Assembly: GCA_023231475.1 (NCBI GenBank)
Contig: JALJEE010000907.1
Location: 1 to 64,000 of the forward strand
Length of the DNA stretch: 64,000 bases
Direction of reading: 5' to 3'
Source of the DNA: Seison nebaliae
Lineage: Eukaryota; Rotifera; Pararotatoria; Seisonacea; Seisonidae
Shown here: one piece after another, positions 23,501 through 35,642 of the stretch
Position numbering within the stretch: position 1 is the stretch's first letter
How the letters are laid out: the number at the start of each line of letters is the position of its first letter
Made by a program: the position numbers and the translations under genes
The notes under the pieces: model-generated
Told to the model about the DNA's origin: nothing
The model's database searches: none
What the model saw: only the letters and a program-made list of their open reading frames with translations

Positions 23501-24027
23501 ATTCCGTACGCAAATATTATAAATAATAAAGAATTTTCTCCTTCATTCTCTTCCCATTCTTCCACCTCTTCTCCGGGAACTGTTGAAACGATAAACATTC
23601 ACTTTATATTTAACGAAATGATCTTCCTTCATTTTCTCTCTCAATTATCTCTTAAATTCTAATTGAATTCTCAACAATATTCGATGAATAATTTTCACAA
23701 ATTATAATTTAGATAAGAATTCAATGATCAATCGTTAATGATGAGAATATGTTTAGTGAAATTTAAAAAATAAATTAGAAAACATTTCTATTGACAATAA
23801 GTATTTAAGTAGGATTTAGTTAGTGGTCAGATGATTTTTAAATAAAAGAGAGAAGAGATTAGGAAAACATTTTATCTATTAAACTTTCTATTTTGTCATT
23901 GAATGAACATTTAAATACAGATGAGACTATAAGATAAAATATTACAATACGTGATAACTATAAGTTAGTGCAAAAACGAGAATTCGTCACTATAGTTTCC
24001 CTAATTGCAATTAAATGATCTTCAGTA
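23501..24027. other. Convergent 3' spacer
   Basis: 3' UTR of MEK, with AATAAA at 23525-23530, and of the cysteine-rich gene on the other strand. No coding segment seen. Confidence 0.45.
23525..23530 (+). terminator. Polyadenylation signal, MEK gene
   Basis: Canonical AATAAA 25 bases downstream of the MEK stop codon; T-rich sequence follows. Confidence 0.5.
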
Positions 24028-24312
24028 TTAAGCACAAGATCCCATGTTCTTGTCGATCCAACATTGAAGTACACTAGCAATCAAGCAAGCTTGTTCGGCG
24101 CATATGCACGACTTCTCAATTAGCCATTGTTGGAAGGCACCGTCGTGTCGATTCAAGTAAAGTAACATGCCAACCATCTGTGAAGCTTTGTATACGCCAA
24201 TCTCATTGAGTTTGTTCGTCAGACAGGCATCGACACCAGGAACACAATGCACTGACTTATCACACAATGGAGTACAGAGGAAGTTGCACGAATCATTTCC
24301 CGTACAGCTCAT
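24028..24312 (-). CDS. Cysteine-rich protein of unknown function, probably the last exon
   Basis: Not recognised. The frame encodes 94 residues with 11 cysteines, clustered at the start (SCTGNDSCNFLC) and the end (KSCICAEQACLIASVLQC), around a helical hydrophobic middle. The odd cysteine count and the lack of a signal peptide suggest an upstream exon. An acceptor-like TTCATTTAAG sits just before the frame (about 24322), which supports this. The spacing is like a small secreted disulphide-rich helical protein. I could not find the first exon in the 430 bases before PAM. Coding potential is supported by base composition and cysteine pattern only. Confidence 0.55.
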   Translation of the reverse strand: MSCTGNDSCNFLCTPLCDKSVHCVPGVDACLTNKLNEIGVYKASQMVGMLLYLNRHDGAFQQWLIEKSCICAEQACLIASVLQCWIDKNMGSCA

Positions 24313-24741
24313 TCCGTCTTAAATGAATAAAATCCTCTTCGACTGATTATTGAGAACGAATAGCCAAAAAGGAAAAGAAAAGTAAAAATGATAAAAAAAA
24401 TTCTAATATTCAATTACGAATTATTTCGATTTTAACAATCAAATTTAAAGGAAAAATAGTGAAACGTAACAAAAAAAAAAGTGCAAACTAAGAAAATTTC
24501 TAATTGTTTTATATTTCGCTCGTTTTTATTCGTCGTTTGTTTCGCTTTTCCATTTTCAATTTTTCCCCTTCTCACACACAAAATGAAAAGTTGAAATGAA
24601 TAATAGAATTTATTTCATCAAAAAATTTTAGAATTCTTCCTAACGAACTGTTGAGGAATTAGATGGAAAAATAATGTTCAATCATGAGAGATGGTGTAGG
24701 TCCTACACTGTAGGAGATCTTTTTTCTTCCTTTCCTTCTTT
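24313..24741. other. Spacer that may hide a first exon
   Basis: AT-rich with T and A runs; also the 3' flank of PAM. No start with a signal peptide that splices cleanly to the cysteine-rich exon was identified. Confidence 0.3.
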
Positions 24742-27700
24742 TCAAGTGATTAATTCGTCAATGTTCTCCTTTAACTTCTTAAACTGTTCACGTTCATCAG
24801 CATCAATATCTTCTTCCGTTTTTCTTGTTAGATTGAGATGATCGATCAATTTTCTCTCATCATTATTACCATAATCATCAGTGAGTGATCGTTTCTTATT
24901 ATTTGACTGATAAAGAATATCTTCTTTTTCTTCTTCTTCTTCTTCTTTTTCTTCTTCTTTCCTTTTCTTCTTTTTTAAATCGATACGTAAATTATTCTTT
25001 TTTTCTTTCTTCTCCAAATGTCTCGACGTTCTCTGCTGATAAATGTGACCGGTTGTATTCCAATCTTCGTCACTATCCTCCTCCTCATCATCCAACACAT
25101 TATTGTCATTCTCTTCAATTATCTCCAATTCTTCACCAGAATCTGTATTTTGTGATAATGGAATGAAATCTTTTCGATTTATTCGATTCTTTTGAGAGAA
25201 TCGAACGTGCAAATTCTTATGTTTTTTCGATAAAAAATTACTCGTTTTCTTCAATCCCTTCCGAATCTCTCGTCGAACATTTAACATTTTCTTCCTCTTA
25301 CCAATTCCCATACCATTTCTGGTATCATCATCATCATCAACATCATCATCATCATCATCATCATTCTCATCAATATCATCATCATCAAATCGTCTCAATA
25401 AATTAGAGCGACGATAATCATAATTATCCGAATCATCCTCATTCTTCTGACGATAATTTGTTGAAGGATTTTTTAAAAATTTCTTCGTTCGATACCAGCA
25501 CAATCGACGTCGTTGTTTCGTTCGTACGATAATGGCAATGAAGACGATAGTGAGAACGGGAATGGCCAATAACGACATGATAATGAGTGAAGTATGAAAA
25601 TACCGTTTGTCAGGATCGAAAGCATGTTTCAAATAATTTAAGACGTTTGATGAATCGGAAACTTCTTTGATTTGATCCGTGTCATTTAATGGTCGATTCC
25701 ATAATTCAAATTTGAAATTTTTCAATGACATTCTCTTATTGAGTTGACCGATGAAAATGTCGAAAAGATCTAAATGGAATTCAGTTCCATCTACTTCGTT
25801 ATCGGTAATAAATTGTTGATAATTGATCTGATTAAATTGAACTGTTAAACAATGAGTGTTTGAGAGAGATGTCAAAGTTTTATGCTCGATAATATGATTA
25901 TTATCACTGTCGATTATATAAAGATCTGATGATGTCAATGACTTGTCATTCGTCAAAATGAATAAGAGATTAATTGATAAATGGTCATCGATAAAGTTTA
26001 CAGTACGATTGGAGAGATATGTAGATAAGATGTCATCCGGACGATTTGATTGAAGCCATTTGGGTCGGACCGATGTAGTGTGATGGAAAGGATAAAGTGA
26101 TGAGACTGAATAAACCGGTTGATGGTTTGGAGAAATGAATGTTCGAAGATGACGTTTCGATTCCGGATCGAAACATACAACGCGATTGTTCTCTCGATCG
26201 CCCACACAAATCGCAATGAAATAATGTGAAGGTTTTCCCAATTTCAAACGTAGCCAAGTGAGACTATGAGGCACGTCAAATTCGTCCGATTTAGGCTTGA
26301 GAAATTTTAATTTTTTCCTTTTGCCCCAATCCTCTATGAAATTACCATATTGATCATAATGAACGATTCGAGAATTACAATATCCATCAGAAATGTAAAT
26401 ATGGTCGTTTAATGGATCGACGAGAATATCAGTCGGTTGACAGAAACGATTCTTTCCAGAACCTGGAATACCCTTCTGACCGAAATAAAGGAATGGTTCA
26501 TTATGATTCGTCGATTGGAACATGATTATTTGATGTAATGCTACATCAGTAATCCAAACACGACAATGATGATCGACAAAGATACCATGTGGTAAGTAGA
26601 AAACGTTCGAAGCGAATACATCGATTATTCGATTCGTTTCACGATCCAATACGACAATTGTGGGATAATTGAGAATTGGAAATTTATTGAAATCAAATTC
26701 ATTCTTGAAATTGAACATATCCGTCGTCCATTCTCGTCGTCCTCGATGGAGGATATATAACTCGTTCGTATTACAGGGATTGATAGCGATATCTGTGATT
26801 TGTTCGATTTGATTCCATTGGGTTGAGGAATGTCGATAAATTTGAGAGGATAAATCATAAGATTGATCTGATTTTATTTTGAAATTGTCATTCGCTTTTA
26901 TTCGAATACTTTTCCATACCGTCTCATTTAACAATCGATGAATTACAGACTTTCTGGAAATTGATGATTGGAGAGCGTGATGGAATGCTGATTTGATCAA
27001 TTGATGATTTTCTGAAAATTCTTTCAATAAATAATAATTATTATTATTATATCAGAAATTATTTTACACACATATTCAAGTGACATCACAAAAAAAATTA
27101 CTAATAATAATTGTACGAAAATATTTAGACTATAAAAATTAGATTAGTAAAAATTAAGTTTGACTAAAAAAATACACAATTCTTTTGAATATTCTAATAA
27201 TGAGAATATATGAAATATACAAAGTAGTTTTTACAATTATTTTCCTTTAACGAAGAACAATTCACACAGACAATAGATGATAGAAAGAAGAGAAATTTTT
27301 GATTTATTACCAGAATCATTCTCATCAAATAATTTATTCTCATTGTTGTTAGGGAAAAGAAGTTGATTAATATTATTATTATTATTATTATTATTTTTAT
27401 TGTTGTCGTTATTGTTAGGTAGTTTAGTTTCTAAATAATTAAGGAATTGACTGACGAATTTCTCCTTAAATTCTTCCGATTTCATATCATCATTGAACGA
27501 TGTCTGTCCAGATGACGATGATAAAAATGATGATGGATCATCATACGATGATAATTTCCTCATGAAATTCCCGTGAAAATCATCGGACGAATGACGATCA
27601 TAATTATTATTATTGTTGTTGTTGTTGTTGTTAGTGAAAAATTTATTGAATGATAATTCAGTTTCATCGACAAGATCATTGTCAATATCGTCGGAATTGG

Positions 27701-29046
27701 ATCGGAAGTGGAATGAAGCATCTACATTATACCAGTGAGAGTGATGAGTGAGTGAAAATCGAATTGATGTTAGAAGTAGAGAAATAGAGAAAACTAACCG
27801 TTCGATCGTTGTTCTTCCAATGCTTTCAATATATCATTCATATTTAATTGGTCGGTGGGCAGATAATGTGGAACGTTCATATCAACTTGATGATGATGTT
27901 CGATATTTGGATTGTTTTTAAATAGAATTGGATATAAATTCCTCCCACAATATCGTGTTCGTTTATCGAACGCATCATCTTTCACTTTTTCCGAATCGAT
28001 ATAATACAAGAGATAAACGTTACACATCTCATCCTTATGATTTGGTCCTGCGTCAGTGAATGTGTCTCGATCAGATGTATATTCACATCGACCCATCAGA
28101 TAATCATTTCTTTTCAATCGTGCTTCATTCTTCGTATCACCATCACGAAATGAATTTGTCGATGAATTTCCATTGAATAAAGGGAGAAATGTTTGTGGTT
28201 GTTGTGGATCGGCATCGACCAATTTCCTCCATTCTTTACTTCGATATCGATAAGCTGTTACTCTTACACCTAATTGATGAGTGTGAACTCTCCCCGAAAA
28301 TATAGTCATATCATTTCCTTCATATTTACACGACATATCCACTGGAATATTATGTGCTCTTGGTGGAATGCGTATAATGGAAGCATATAATAAATACATT
28401 CCAGCTAAATATCGACGTCTAAAATAATTTGTATAAAAAATTGAAAAAAAAAATAAATTTCAACTTTTCCATCGAAACGGTTAATTGAATACCAGACGAA
28501 TCTTTTTTCACCATATTCTTATAATGAATATTGACGAGTAGATATTTTATTCTCGTATTATTTCCCACTTTAAAACCGACGTTATCTGGTAAATGAAATT
28601 CTTTCGTTTTTTGAGACCATCCAAATATCACATGTCTTCCATGACACACTTTATCATAATGACATTTCCTGAAAAAAGAGAATTATTGAAAAGAATTAAA
28701 ATAAAATTCCCAAGGATTTTTCGAACCAAGCCGTTTGATCAATATCGATCTTCTCACAACCATAAAGGAGAATATGATGAATCGCCTTCGTTTCAATTAT
28801 CGACTTGAAATCAGCTGTCAATAATAATTGATGAATAAAATGATAATTATTTTAATAACTGATATAAAATTGGAAATTTGGTAATTTCTGTTTGAGACAA
28901 ACATATTCATCTTTCTCATTTACATCAATTTGTGGCATTCTCATTTCCAACTTAATTGATTTGGACATTGACGTTTTTATGGATGAATGACCAATGCACA
29001 ATAACACAAACAACAACAATAAGAATAAGGAATTGTGTCCAATCAT
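24742..29046 (-). CDS. PAM: Bifunctional peptidylglycine alpha-amidating monooxygenase (PHM + PAL)
   Basis: Makes C-terminally amidated neuropeptides in the secretory pathway. Exons 29046-28860, 28814-28727, 28668-28465, 28418-27799, 27721-27311 and 27011-24742 all close in frame. In order: a signal peptide (hydrophobic LLLLFVLLC); the PHM half with the CuA histidines in HHILLYGC, the CuB pair in HTHQLGVRV and the Met ligand in DEMCN; an Asn-rich linker; the PAL beta-propeller (LPHGIFVD, FCQPTDILVDP, YISDGYCNSRIVHYD, VPHSLTW, CVGDRENNRVV); a single transmembrane segment (about VLTIVFIAIIV); and a long cytoplasmic tail of about 260 residues rich in Asp, Glu and Lys. Drosophila splits PHM and PAL into separate genes; here they are fused, as in vertebrates. 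The largest intron (299 nt) joins linker to PAL. Confidence 0.95.
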
Positions 29047-29219
29047 CTTTTTTCACCGGATCATATTTCTATTCATCAATAAATTATTTCCAGATCATCA
29101 AACAACGACAAAGACAAGAGAATTCTGGAAGAAAAAATAAATGAAAATATGATGGAAATAAATTAAATTATTTTTTAAATAATTTCATTTCAATCAATGG
29201 AATTATTCCATCATTTGAA

Positions 29220-30077
29220 TTATTCGATTTTTGGTGGATGATCTCCACCGAAAAAACCGCCAAAAATATCGTCACAATCATCTTGATCAGAATCGCTATG
29301 ATCTGATATTGGATCATCATCCATTTCAACATCTGGTTGAGCTTGATCTCTTTCCTGATCAGATTCCTCATCATCATCATCAGAAAGACTGAAATCTAAT
29401 GAGGAGCCTTCACTCGATTGATAATTTGGTGAATGTTCATCACTTGGCGATTCGCCTTTCATTTTCTCATCATTTTTATCAGATTCTTCTCCTTTCTCAG
29501 GTGATGGTGTGGATATGGGAGATGGTGTTCTTTCCGTTAAAGTATAAGAAGAACTCCATGCCTTCAAATCAGATTTGATAAGTCGTTGAATTTCTTTCTC
29601 GATTTCTTGATAGTCGATCATATTCACTTTTTCAATCACTTTTCTAAATCGTCGAGATTTCACTTGTTTTAATGGTGGATTGATACCATGCGGATATTCA
29701 TAAAGTTGTTTTTTCGTTTTTTTCATTAACGTCGTCGTTCCATCATTTTGCATGTGACGGATAGCTGATTTAGCTTTCATAGTTTTCACTTTTGAATAAT
29801 GTTGAAGTTCGTTCGTCATCTCATCTTTCTCAATGAGCATTTGAGAAATATTTCCAGTTTTATGAAGCATTTTATTATCATTCGTTTTCATCACGTCAAT
29901 GATACAGGGCAAATCGACAATATTCAAATCGATCACATTCCCATTTAATGTCAAACGTCCTTCGAATTCATCCACCATCAATTTCAAATCGATTGGAATC
30001 TCTTCGTTCTTCTCAAATTTCTCATTCAGTTTATTTCCATCTTCTTCCGATAACCTCAAAAGAATCGTTTCTTCCAT
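29220..30077 (-). CDS. TAF7: TFIID subunit TAF7
   Basis: General transcription factor subunit that binds TAF1. Single exon, 285 residues. The N-terminal domain fits the family: ETILLRLSEE at the start, VDLPCIIDVMKTNDNKML and the KTGNISQML block, then YPHGINPPLKQVKSRRFRK, which matches the family HGITLPLKNVRKRRFRK. The C-terminal 100 residues are acidic and Ser-rich (a typical TAF7 tail), ending DDIFGGFFGGD. It starts from the ATG at 30077 with no better upstream start, and lies upstream of PAM in the same direction with about 170 bp between them. Confidence 0.93.
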   Translation of the reverse strand: MEETILLRLSEEDGNKLNEKFEKNEEIPIDLKLMVDEFEGRLTLNGNVIDLNIVDLPCIIDVMKTNDNKMLHKTGNISQMLIEKDEMTNELQHYSKVKTMKAKSAIRHMQNDGTTTLMKKTKKQLYEYPHGINPPLKQVKSRRFRKVIEKVNMIDYQEIEKEIQRLIKSDLKAWSSSYTLTERTPSPISTPSPEKGEESDKNDEKMKGESPSDEHSPNYQSSEGSSLDFSLSDDDDEESDQERDQAQPDVEMDDDPISDHSDSDQDDCDDIFGGFFGGDHPPKIE

Positions 30078-32371
30078 TATCTAATTTCACCTAAAGAAAT
30101 TCAATAAAATTTCAATTTATTCTTAATATTTTTCATGTCCCTATTCCATCACAATTCCACCATTTCCTTCTTAATTAATTAATAGACGAAATTGACAATT
30201 TAATTTAATGGCTCATTTACATTCCATTCCAATGTATTCTCATCCATTCATTATTATTATGATCATCATCATTTCACTTGTTTCTCAAACGGACACTTCT
30301 CCAACGAGTACGTCGTAGACATATCATGAATAAATTTATCGGAATTCATTATAATTCCGTCACTTTCATTTAACATACCAATTTCTCATTATTTCTCTTC
30401 CTTCTCTTCATTCATCTCCAATTTTCATGCATTCTTCATGCACATAAATTTATTATGCACAAATGAAAATTACATAAGGGCTTCTTTATTCCAATATAAT
30501 CACCCAATAGAGAAGAGAGAGGAAGTTCAACTAATTATTTCCTTTTTGATGGAGTAGCGGAGGAGTCGCAATTGGTGGGCGAACCTTATTATGCAACTTC
30601 ATAGTTACTTATACATCAAATTATCACATGTCACCATTGTAACGAGGATTGTTCTCATATTTAAATATTTTTAAAAGCGATTCATTTCTTACCCAATTCT
30701 TAGAACTATCGATTTAGACAATTATAATAATATCCATAACAAAGTGAGTTTAGTTTAAAGAAAATACTAGTACAATTTATACTATTTACCCTAATGGATT
30801 ATATAATCATATCATGATTTAATTGAAATTGAAATAAATAATCTTTTCATAACATTTTATACTCACAACTATTGATTAGACATTTATTTTTACAATTTTT
30901 TACAAAAATTTCGTTCTATTCTAAAATTAATTCAACCGATTTGCATAGCTTTGACTTAAGCGCCAACTGTGATAGAAAATCAATTATCATTCTCATCAAT
31001 AATTTTTTATTTATCTTTCGAACACGAAGGGGGTTACTACTCCAATATTTTGCACAACAACCTTGCTTTTCCTTCTTAAGAATTGAGTATAGTTTATCTT
31101 TTTATTAATTAAATTAATTAATTTTCATTTTATTTAAATATTATTTGTTTAAAATTACTGTCGGAATAGAATAAGAAAAAGTGATTACAATTTCGGTTGT
31201 TCTCGGTATCAATGAAAACTAGGAACTCACGATCAATTGGTATATTTGATGTTAGAATATTAAATGTTTCAAATCATGAAGAGAAATATCACTTGACAGA
31301 CCAAAATATCTCACAATGCGAGCGAATATAGAACATGTGTAAAAAGGGTAAATGGGGGACGAAAAAGTAATGAATAAATTAGAATCGGTAACTTTAACAA
31401 TGAAAGAAAAAATAAGAAGATAAATGAGAATGGGAAGCACTAACAATGTAAGATGAGAAGTAAGACATTCACACTGGTGGAGAGAACGGTTGCATCAATC
31501 CGATTGGAATTCAGATCATCTTTCTAATAAGCCGATTGTATGACCCACTTATTGACTAGAATGAATGATGTGAACAGAGGAAAATCGTCTCCAAAGAGTG
31601 TATGGTGGTAATACTAAACCCTTGAGAAGTGAATGAATTCTTTTTTCATTGGTAGAAGTATATATACTATTTGGGGTAAACTATAGTCGTCAACATTTGA
31701 GGTAAACACTAATCTAAAATACTAACTAATGTTTTTCTTACTGATATTATTAACAATAGATCATTTCCTAAAGACGGTTTACTGAACGCTAATTAATTAT
31801 TTTGTTCGGTGTAAAATTAGTTTTTAATAAACAAAATGAACGACGAACAATTCGGAGATGAGCAATTTAGTTCTATCATATAGATTGGTAGATTGTATAT
31901 CGATTTTAATTAGTAAGAAAATAGTTCACCCTCCAGATTGTCTGTGTCCCAAAAAAGCATAATAAATAAGGGAAATTTGTTGACCTTTTCATCCAAGTTT
32001 TCTATTGCATTGAAGTACGTGTATTAATCCTGTTTGTTCGTTCCTTGTGGAGAATATGAGATAATTCAATATTTTCAAACAAAAACGATATGAAAAATAG
32101 AAATAAATTGATATTAAAATTTATTAAAATTAACAAATATTTAAAAAAAAATGATGAGAAAAATATAAATTTCATGAAGTTTCTTCTAAGAATTTTACTT
32201 CACAAAATCAAATACGAAATGTTTCTTATGAACGTTTATTTTTTTTTCTAATTTTATTTATTCATTTAATTAATTGACAATATTTAAGGACAAGAATTAA
32301 AAGGATCCTAGAAAAAAAGAAAAATTGTTAATTTTTATAAAGAGTTTTACCTCCATTCCATATATCCTATA
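30078..32371. other. Intergenic region
   Basis: About 2.3 kb, AT-rich. Short open frames (30872-31108 on +, 31252-31446 on -) have no recognisable domain and no splice partners, so they are not called. No repeat array or RNA gene seen. Confidence 0.4.
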
Positions 32372-33178
32372 TTAACTAGGGAAATCAAATTTGATTCTGA
32401 ATTTCATGAGAGTTGCATATTTCTTCATTGAAAAGATATATTCAACATATGGAACTTGACACGTTCCCCAAAATCCATATTTCCCATTGACCTTAAAAGA
32501 GTTGTTATGCATTGGTAATCTGGATTGAGTACAACCTATTAGAGACTTACTCAAAGGGAATCCTATTCCCTTGCTTCTTCCAAGTTTCGCCAAATATCCA
32601 CTTTTTTTGTTTCCAAAAGTACAATCAAAATGTTCAAAACAACCATCTCCAAAAGAATATGTAAAACAAATATTGACAGTCAACCGCCACAATTGACTCA
32701 TTTTGTGTAAGAATTTATTTCCCATAAAAAAATTATTTTGATTAATTCCAAAACCTGTCGAATATTCGTCAAATGTTTTCTCATGTTTATATGTTAATTT
32801 GGCAAATTTTATATATCCAATCTCTTTTGAATCCAAAGATCCAAATTTCTCATATTTCAATATTTCATCATAAATGAAATTATGTTCTATTCAAATATTA
32901 TGAACCCTGATGATTTTGGACATTGCAATAAAAGATTAACCTGAATCTAAAAAAAGATCTGTTTTTTTGTCGAATATTTCCAAATTTATATTGTATAAGT
33001 GATAAACTTTTCCAGATTGTGAATAAATTCCGAAACAATTCGGTTTCTCTGCACAAAGTCTTACTTGACAAATTATTTTCGAAGTTTCTATAGTTTGTTC
33101 CGTCTTTAAAATATATTTTGTTGCACTTGTTAAATGTAAGACAAATAGAATGATCTTTAGAAGACTCCGGACATTCAT
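32372..33178 (-). CDS. Secreted protein with a degenerate fibrinogen-related domain
   Basis: Exons 33178-32941 and 32886-32372 (54-nt intron) give 250 residues. There is an N-terminal signal peptide (MNVRSLLKIILFVLHLTSA). A first segment of about 60 residues has CQVRLCAEKPNCFGIYSQSG, loosely like a PAN/apple fragment. The second exon follows the fibrinogen C-terminal plan: DEYSTGFG plus NNFFMGNKFLHKMSQLWRLTV mirrors the GFG...EFWLGN..IH.LT.....L.V pattern, and KYATLMKFRIK at the end mirrors the SLKFTEMKIR strand. Key aromatics are lost (WLGN is FMGN; the WWY block is absent), and the calcium and acetyl-binding residues are not evident. A rapidly evolving lectin-like or decoy protein is plausible; function is inferred only. 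Confidence 0.6.
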
Positions 33179-34241
33179 TTCTCTTGAAATTCTTTATATC
33201 AAAAAATAAACTTGATGAAAACTTTATCTACCCGAGAATAAAATTTGTTGTCGAAAAGTTAAAAACTGTTCTCAAACTAGTAACTAAGGAAAATGTACTG
33301 AATAGCTGAATTATAAAGTATATCTACATTTATCGGGCAAAAACAGCATGTCCAACTTTCACAGATTAAACATTTCGAATAACTATATGATAGGAATCGG
33401 AATCAGGTATAATTATAACTAACATAAACTGAGTTTACCAATAGCATAAAATTGTTAGTTTAACAATTACATAACTATAATTTACGAGTGAGATACAATG
33501 TTGAATAATCGATAACACGACATATGTGAATGTTATTTTTTTACTGAAGAGAACGACAAATGTATTTGAATTCAATGAAAATGCGAAATTAAATGAAAAC
33601 CTCAGTTATTTTAGTGGAACATAGAGATCTGATAATGGAATCATTATCATTAAAATGATGTCTTTAGAGTCTGATTCATGTTTTAATGATTATCTGAGTC
33701 TGATTGATACGAGTCTGATTATCCCATAAAGGTAAATGTTATAAACATTGATTTTTATTAATTATGGTTTTTCTATTGAATAAACTCTACACGTATTTTG
33801 ATAGGACTTAAAGATTTTTGGAGCACTATATAAAGAGAATGTGGATTAATATTAATGAAATTGAACAATTGGGAATCCAGAAAATGAATTAAAATGAATG
33901 ATAGAGAGAATATTTGGATGATTATTCTATTTGATTTGAGAAGTTGACGAAAGTTCCATATTTCCTTTAATATGATAATTCGTTGAAATTACAAAAGTTG
34001 AATAATTTGATTGATCAATTCCAACTATGTCATATTAGCATAATTTTGATTCATAAATAAAATTTTATTATTTTCAGCAAAAAAATAATTTTTTTGAACG
34101 TTATTAAGTAATGGAATTGATTTTAAATATTCTGCTTTTACTTCGATATTCACATGTGATGGCAATGCAATATGATGTATAATATTGTAAAAATGTTATC
34201 CACTTAGCATTTAACAATAATTGACCATTACCGATTAAAAA
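33179..34241. other. Intergenic region
   Basis: About 1 kb between two minus-strand surface-protein genes. AT-rich; a short GAGTCTGATT repeat occurs around 33665-33720. No coding segment seen. Confidence 0.35.
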
Positions 34242-35157
34242 TTACTCAAAGAATCGTTTTCTTATTAGATACATACCCGAAGAAAATAGTACGACTAATA
34301 TTACGATTCCACCCAACAGTGTTATACCGATTGCTAATCCTTTTTTATCCGATATTTTTTTTATTTTGTTCGTTTTGGTTCCAGCTAATATCGCCTTGCT
34401 CGCAGTAGAAGTAGTGCTAGCAGAAGTGAGGTCAACTTCACTTGCTATTTAAAATAAAAACATAAAATTTGTAAAAATTTTCTTCTCAAAGTTAGTTGTA
34501 ATTACATTACAATAATATAATACAAACACATTACTTGACAAATTTAAAGTTCTTTATAATATAATTCCTATATAATGAAAGTTATATAATTCCTCAAAGT
34601 AAGAAAAAAGCCTTATGGACAATACGTTGGTTGTCTTAACTATTAATATTATTTTCTCATTATCATTCTTGGCAGCTTATTAATTAATAGGATAAACAAA
34701 TAACTGTTCGAGTTATAAGAACTAACTAGTAAAGTTATCGGTAATTACATCATTACTAATAGAAATATTTGTTACAATCTTATTTGTTGCAGATGTTTTG
34801 GATCTTGGTCTTGTCCAATTTATCATTGATGTTACAATATTGTTTGATTTCCGGTAAGCTGATGGTATTGTGTATAATTGTGAAAGTAGAATATGAATAG
34901 AATTTGGATGGAAATAAAGAAAACTAATCGCCCTCACATATACCGATGCAATACTTCACCTTTTTGATTTTTGCAACCTCCGTTATTTTCTTTTTAGCCT
35001 TATCACCATGGAATGTCGAGGTTAATCCAAACACAAGGAAATGATGAGGTTCGCCATTTTTTAAAATTTCATCATCATAATTATCGTAGACGACTTTAAT
35101 TTGAAATGGTAACATGTGAAACAAAATTCTTATTCTCTTCATCTGTAGACCGATCAT
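34242..35157 (-). CDS. Orphan single-pass membrane protein
   Basis: Not recognised. Exons 35157-34944, 34858-34727 and 34444-34242 close in frame to 182 residues. The first exon encodes a charged region ending KVKYCIG. The second is Ser/Thr/Asn-rich (ISNDVITDN), and the third is a Thr/Ser-rich stalk (ASTTSTASK) followed by a strong hydrophobic span (GLAIGITLLGGIVILVVLFSSG) and a short basic tail ending RKRFFE. This is the layout of a type I membrane protein, but no clear signal peptide is visible, so an upstream exon may be missing. A donor-like GTATGT after the membrane span could allow an alternative longer tail. Confidence 0.5.
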
Positions 35158-35642
35158 TCTTATATATTGTATTGTATATGGTACAATTGATCAGTTCGGA
35201 CGACGCTCGATTGTGATGAGTCTTTCGTTGAGCATTTATAATATATTATAATAATTTTTTTGCAACTACTTTTAAATCAGATAAATCCGAAAGTTATTGT
35301 TTCACGTACGATGTACAGTGGGTGTGAGAAATTTTCGTTATATTTCCTATTTTGTGCCGATATCATTCAATTGACATTCTCAAATTTGCCGTCAGTTGAA
35401 GTTAAGTTCTAATTTGAACATTACTCTCCATTTGATTCACATAATACACAGAAACATTTAAAGAATTGTTTGAAAATATGTTGGAGCCATTGGAAAATTG
35501 AAATTTCCATATAGCAAAAATTGGGTTATTGTTTAAAAGCAGAATAGGTAACTTAAACAATTATTTTATTATTGACATGAGACGTAAGTATAGTAATTAA
35601 ATAATTGTTAGTCTTGATATCATCGGTTGGTAAGAATTTAAA
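35158..35642. other. Divergent spacer upstream of the CatSper-like gene
   Basis: AT-rich 485-bp region between divergent start sites. It may hold a missing first exon of the orphan membrane protein and the channel promoter. No X-box matching the consensus was seen here. Confidence 0.35.
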
